The notes beneath the pieces are model-generated. The model ran no database searches. It had not been told where the DNA came from and was given only the letters and a program-made list of their open reading frames with translations. Shown here piece after piece: positions 40,445-42,899 of a stretch of 42,899 bases of DNA. Within the stretch, counting starts at the first letter, position 1; every line of letters starts with the position of its first letter. The position numbers and the translations under genes are program-made. The DNA comes from a virus. The stretch covers positions 1 through 42,899 of IMG/VR virus record IMGVR_UViG_3300003323_000237. One strand, given 5' to 3'.

Positions 40445-41329
40445 TTAAACTACTACAAATTTTTCAAGTTTTTCCTTATATTCTTCTAATTCCTTTTTAG
40501 GAAACTTGTCGTGTAATTTGGAAAGTTTAACTCCCTCCTTAGCTGCTGCCTTAATAGCGGCCTGATAAATTTTGTGTTGCTCTGCAATAGCTTTTAAAGC
40601 TTCTTTGCCTTTTGTTGATCCCATTTTCAATTGTTTTAAATTATTGTCGGCTGTTTTAATAGGTACAACCGTTTGACCTGGTATTATTGCTTTACCATAC
40701 TTAGAAAAACAATATAAAAGGAGGTCTAATTCCTGTTTAGCATATAGTTCCTCGTTAGCATACCTTCTAACATCCATTATGTAAATATTATGCGGGGGCT
40801 GTTTTTGAAGGCCTACAAAGTAACAATTTTTACGGCCTTTACCTATCTTATATGTAAGTCCCTGCTTTACATAATCAAATTCTAAAGCCTTTGCAATGAA
40901 CACACCCTCGCTGGAGCATGACGTGGATTTCCAATCTAAAACAGTAGAAGTGCCTTCCTGCTCTACGTCTATAATGATTGCTACTTTTACACCGTTAATA
41001 AAAACGTACTCTTTTAATTCGCGATTTGAGTTTTTTAGAAGGGATAAAAGAACTTTGTTTTTTCTAACGTTTTCGCAAATAGATAAAATTGCCTGTCGTT
41101 CGGCGACTACTAAATTAGAATAGTCGGCAGCCCTGAATGATTCATCCTCTACAAATTGTAAATGTTCGTGAAGCACTCGTCCAAATACTAAATAGGTTTC
41201 ATCCCCGCTAAATTGTTTTAACCCTAGTAGAAACGTTTTAAATGCTCCCATTGATGAATGAGAGGTATTCCCTTCAGGTATCGGCCCCGTGATTAAATTT
41301 TGAGAAAGCAGTATATTTAATAAACTCAT
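40445..41329 (-). CDS. PD-(D/E)XK exonuclease, RecE/Cas4-like (294 aa)
   Basis: Visible catalytic set: H54 in 'LVFGRVLHEHLQF', D121 in 'VAIIIDVEQEG', 'DWKST' at 132-136 (D132, K134) and the 'Y..Q...Y' helix at 153-160. This matches phage exodeoxyribonucleases of the PDDEXK_1/exodeoxyribonuclease VIII type, which resect dsDNA ends for strand annealing. The C-terminal 60 residues are Lys-rich and helical. Encoded downstream of the ssDNA-binding gene and separated from it by a terminator, so expressed at a lower level. Annealase not identified. Confidence 0.88.
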   Translation of the reverse strand: MSLLNILLSQNLITGPIPEGNTSHSSMGAFKTFLLGLKQFSGDETYLVFGRVLHEHLQFVEDESFRAADYSNLVVAERQAILSICENVRKNKVLLSLLKNSNRELKEYVFINGVKVAIIIDVEQEGTSTVLDWKSTSCSSEGVFIAKALEFDYVKQGLTYKIGKGRKNCYFVGLQKQPPHNIYIMDVRRYANEELYAKQELDLLLYCFSKYGKAIIPGQTVVPIKTADNNLKQLKMGSTKGKEALKAIAEQHKIYQAAIKAAAKEGVKLSKLHDKFPKKELEEYKEKLEKFVVV

Positions 41330-41338
41330 AAGCTTTAT

Positions 41339-41367
41339 AAAAAAGGACAGCCGTAAATTAGCTGCCC
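41339..41367 (-). terminator. Rho-independent terminator between ssDNA-binding and exonuclease genes
   Basis: In minus-strand RNA: GGGCAGC (41367-41361) pairs with GCUGUCC (41351-41345), one G-U pair, 9-nt loop, followed by six U (41344-41339). Lies in the 65-base gap between the two genes. Confidence 0.82.
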
Positions 41368-41394
41368 TTCTATCTTTTAAACAAAATGAAATTT

Positions 41395-41967
41395 TTATTT
41401 CTTTCCCTTCGCTGGAACTTTAGCCGCAGGTTTTGCAGTTTTCTTTTTCGCGGTAGTAGCTAATAAGTACTCTTTAGTGTCCGCGATTAGCCCTTGAGTC
41501 TTTTCAGGCAACTCGTTAAACACGTTTGCATCGAAATCTTCAGGAGTTAGAAATAAGCAGTAAGAAGGCTCATTTGATTTCTTAGGCTTAACCCCTTTTG
41601 CAAGGCCGCTAATATTTGTAATGTTTGCATACCCATTATTGTGCTCTATTGTAATAGAAGCAGGTTTGCCGATTAAATCAGACGGATCAAAGTTAGCAGG
41701 GTCTTTAACCATTAGCCAGGCCTTCAACGTTTTAGCAAAATTGGAATTTGGACTTGCAGAGTAGGTGAATTTTTGGAATACTACTACGTTATCCCCTTTA
41801 GAAGTTTTTTCATCAACTAAGTGGAAGTAAACACGGCATTGACGAACTTCTTTTTCCTCTTCTTTAAAGGTGGTAAGTTGTGTGCCTAAATCAATAAACT
41901 TGCAACAAACTGCATTATGCACGCCTTCGGGGGCGAGTTCCCATTCAGGTTTTGGAATTTTAGCCAT
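41395..41967 (-). CDS. ssDNA-binding protein candidate, DUF669-like (190 aa)
   Basis: Residues about 10-120 read as an OB-fold-like beta domain: 'PEGVHNAVCCKFIDLGTQ', 'RQCRVYFHLVDEK', 'VVVFQKFTYSASPNSNFAKTLKAWL', 'LIGKPASITIEHNNGYANITNISG'. The pattern is close to phage proteins annotated DUF669 or phage ssDNA-binding. The C-terminal tail is Lys/Ala/Pro-rich (KKKTAKPAAKVPAKGKK) rather than acidic. It probably coats ssDNA for the RecE-like nuclease and polymerase. First gene after the minus-strand promoter at 42009-42038, and followed by a strong terminator, implying high expression. Confidence 0.8.
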   Translation of the reverse strand: MAKIPKPEWELAPEGVHNAVCCKFIDLGTQLTTFKEEEKEVRQCRVYFHLVDEKTSKGDNVVVFQKFTYSASPNSNFAKTLKAWLMVKDPANFDPSDLIGKPASITIEHNNGYANITNISGLAKGVKPKKSNEPSYCLFLTPEDFDANVFNELPEKTQGLIADTKEYLLATTAKKKTAKPAAKVPAKGKK

Positions 41968-42008
41968 AATTTTTAAGTTTTAGAATTTTGGTGTTTTTAT
42001 AATTTATG

Positions 42009-42038
42009 TAAAGGTACAATATATAAGGAGAAAAGCAA
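42009..42038 (-). promoter_or_regulatory. Minus-strand promoter, TTG-N19-TACCTTTA
   Basis: On the minus strand TTG at 42038-42036, exact 19-base spacer, TACCTTTA at 42016-42009. It lies 41 bases before the ssDNA-binding gene and diverges from the plus-strand promoter at 42112-42141. The 73 bases between the two are AT-rich without other visible sites. Confidence 0.7.
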
Positions 42039-42111
42039 AGGCCGAATAAATTATTAATTTTTCACTTTTTAGACCTTTGAAAAATAATTTAAAATAAATT
42101 ATAATAAATTA

Positions 42112-42141
42112 TTGCAGTTCCAGATTTTTGATATACCTTTG
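42112..42141 (+). promoter_or_regulatory. Plus-strand promoter, TTG-N19-TACCTTTG
   Basis: TTG at 42112-42114, exact 19-base spacer, TACCTTTG at 42134-42141: full match to the Bacteroidetes consensus. Predicted start near 42147, giving a leader of about 336 bases before the next start codon. Confidence 0.82.
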
Positions 42142-42146
42142 AATCA

Positions 42147-42410
42147 TCAAACAGGGTAGACGGCCCCACAAGTAGTGAAAGCCCGCGGTTGCGGTATCGA
42201 GCTTGAGTCAGAAGTACTAATAAGGTATCAAGGCCCTTATAACTTTATTGAGATTGAGGTGGAAGCAAACCACTTTGGCGAAAGTTCAAACGCTGTGAAG
42301 CATTAGACGAATTGAAGAACCCCAAAAATAACGCATGCCTCAGAACTTGTTTGAGATAGTCAATGGCAATACCTAGAAGGTTTAAAACTTCTACATGATA
42401 GCTGAGGAAA
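42147..42410 (+). ncRNA. Structured leader RNA upstream of the hammerhead ribozyme
   Basis: No plausible ORF, but many local helices. They are: 42183-42186/42191-42194 (CCGC/GCGG); 42220-42225/42235-42240 (ATAAGG/CCTTAT); 42259-42262/42270-42273 (GTGG/CCAC); 42273-42276/42281-42284 (CTTT/AAAG); a GTGA-tetraloop hairpin at 42292-42301; and a three-way junction closed by CCTCAG/CTGAGG (42338-42343/42402-42407) enclosing TTGA/TCAA (42351-42363) and TAGAAG/CTTCTA (42374-42379/42388-42393). Not matched to a known class by eye. Ribozyme cleavage downstream would release it as a separate RNA of about 275 nt. Confidence 0.55.
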
Positions 42411-42471
42411 TTAAAAATGTATGCAATAAACAGTTGCACTGATGAGTCGCAGAATCGACGAAACATTTTAA
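42411..42471 (+). ncRNA. Type III hammerhead ribozyme
   Basis: All core elements are present. Stem III: AAAATGT (42414-42420) pairs with ACATTTT (42463-42469), extended past one bulged A by TT/AA. Cleavage triplet GTA (42419-42421), predicted cut after A42421. Stem I: TGCAA/TTGCA (42422-42426/42434-42438), 7-nt loop TAAACAG. Core CTGATGA at 42439-42445. Stem II: GTCG/CGAC (42446-42449/42456-42459), 6-nt loop CAGAAT. Core GAAA at 42460-42463. Open-ended stem III makes it type III. The next start codon is 12 bases beyond the element. Both loops are available for the tertiary contact known to speed natural hammerheads. Confidence 0.95.
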
Positions 42472-42482
42472 CTCGCAAGGTT

Positions 42483-42899
42483 ATGAAATCATTCAAAACA
42501 CTAGCTACAAAAAAATCAATCGAATTAGCGGTTCGCAATAATGATGTAACTGCACTTTTCGCAATGTTCAAAGGCAATCGATCTAAAGTATTTGAAGCTG
42601 TTAGCGGCATAATGATTAAGAAGCTATCGAAACGCGCTTATGATCTGGCTTACAGCAGACAACATAAATTTACTTATCGTCCCGAAAAACAAATTCATTC
42701 AAAACAAATACGCGCAATTCTTTTTGCAAAAGAACAGGTAAAATCAGGCTCTATTAAGACTAATTACGCGAAGACTCTTATTAAAGGCAATTTGAATATT
42801 TATTGGGCGCATCCAGTCTATGGGCATTCTGATTACAATAAGTCACTAGCTTTTGAAAACACTGAATCGAATAGAATTCTAGCCAGCAAGATTAATTCC
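42483..42899 (+). CDS. Unknown protein downstream of the ribozyme, runs off the window (139+ aa)
   Basis: Open from ATG 42483 to the last base. The N-terminal 65 residues are helical and basic ('MKSFKTLATKKSIELAVRNNDVTALFAMFKG', in parts). The rest contains 'SKQIRAILFAKEQVKSGSIKTNYA', 'NIYWAHPVYGHSDYNKSLAFENTESNRILASKIN'. I do not recognise the family. If the window ends are adjacent, the frame continues with FLIKNI and stops at base 21, giving a 145-aa protein. Its mRNA would begin at U42422 after ribozyme cleavage. Preceded by the strongest promoter match in the window, so probably early and abundant. Confidence 0.8.
   Translation, partial: MKSFKTLATKKSIELAVRNNDVTALFAMFKGNRSKVFEAVSGIMIKKLSKRAYDLAYSRQHKFTYRPEKQIHSKQIRAILFAKEQVKSGSIKTNYAKTLIKGNLNIYWAHPVYGHSDYNKSLAFENTESNRILASKINS

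Noticed and set aside
42147-42410. Group I intron, tmRNA or RNase P RNA in the leader
   Set aside because: A 'GAGATAGTC' string recalls the group I S element, but no pairing R strand is present; no tmRNA or RNase P hallmark sequences were found.
42245-42610. 121-aa minus-strand open frame
   Set aside because: Lies opposite the structured leader, the complete ribozyme and the start of the plus-strand gene; no family features and no promoter in the right place.
1-42899. tRNA genes, CRISPR arrays, insertion sequences, integrase or attachment sites
   Set aside because: Looked for T-loop signatures, regularly spaced repeats, transposase or recombinase motifs; none found.

Overview
The window reads as an essentially complete genome of a tailed, non-contractile (siphovirus-type) phage of a Bacteroidetes/Bacteroidota host. 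Host inference rests on four things visible in the sequence: AT-rich coding with almost no Shine-Dalgarno sites; four promoters of the form TTG-N19-TAnnTTT(G/A), the Bacteroidetes primary-sigma pattern; several signal peptides that end in A/G followed by Gln; and a primase-helicase with a BT4734-like N-terminal domain. A terminase, portal, HK97-type protease and capsid, a long tape measure and no sheath gene define the virion type. No integrase, repressor or tRNA gene was recognised. The last ORF runs off the right end, and if the two ends are joined it continues for six codons and stops at base 21, so the window may be a circularly permuted complete genome.

Layout. 1-13,576 (+): early/replication region, mostly small overlapping genes (many ATGA junctions) with a Pif1-like helicase, a DnaQ-like exonuclease, a family A DNA polymerase, a DUF3310 protein, an orphan nucleotidyltransferase-like protein, a BT4734/PriCT-2/SF3-type primase-helicase, a ParB-like protein, a D12 adenine methyltransferase and a DUF4406-like protein. 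An AT-rich block of direct and inverted repeats at about 11,729-11,844, between primase-helicase and ParB-like genes, is a candidate origin. 13,601-22,587 (+): packaging and head (TerS, TerL, portal, protease, capsid, connectors, major tail protein). 22,649-36,967 (+): tail (a probable frameshifted tail-chaperone pair, tape measure, distal tail proteins, fibre, SGNH-hydrolase tail spike). 37,065-39,616 (+): lysis/exit cassette (membrane proteins, DUF5675-like candidate lysin, secreted alpha/beta hydrolase, spanin-like protein). 39,597-41,967 (-): recombination module (OB-fold-like ssDNA-binding protein, RecE/PDDEXK exonuclease, small coiled-coil protein, ERCC4-type nuclease). 42,009-42,141: divergent promoters. 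42,147-42,899 (+): a long structured leader, a hammerhead ribozyme and an unknown gene.

The most striking element is a complete type III hammerhead ribozyme at 42,411-42,471. All core nucleotides are present, all three helices pair, and the predicted cleavage site follows A42421. It lies 12 nt before the start codon of the last gene and at the 3' end of a roughly 265-nt structured leader driven by a strong promoter. Cleavage would split the transcript into a structured RNA and an mRNA with a hairpin-capped 5' end. Other RNA-level signals are a nested-helix RNA at 1,794-1,934, a promoter-to-terminator small RNA between TerL and portal (about 15,965-16,031), and a three-helix leader on the minus strand at 40,358-40,435. 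Also notable are export signals on several predicted virion proteins and a tail-chaperone pair whose second ORF lacks its own start codon.
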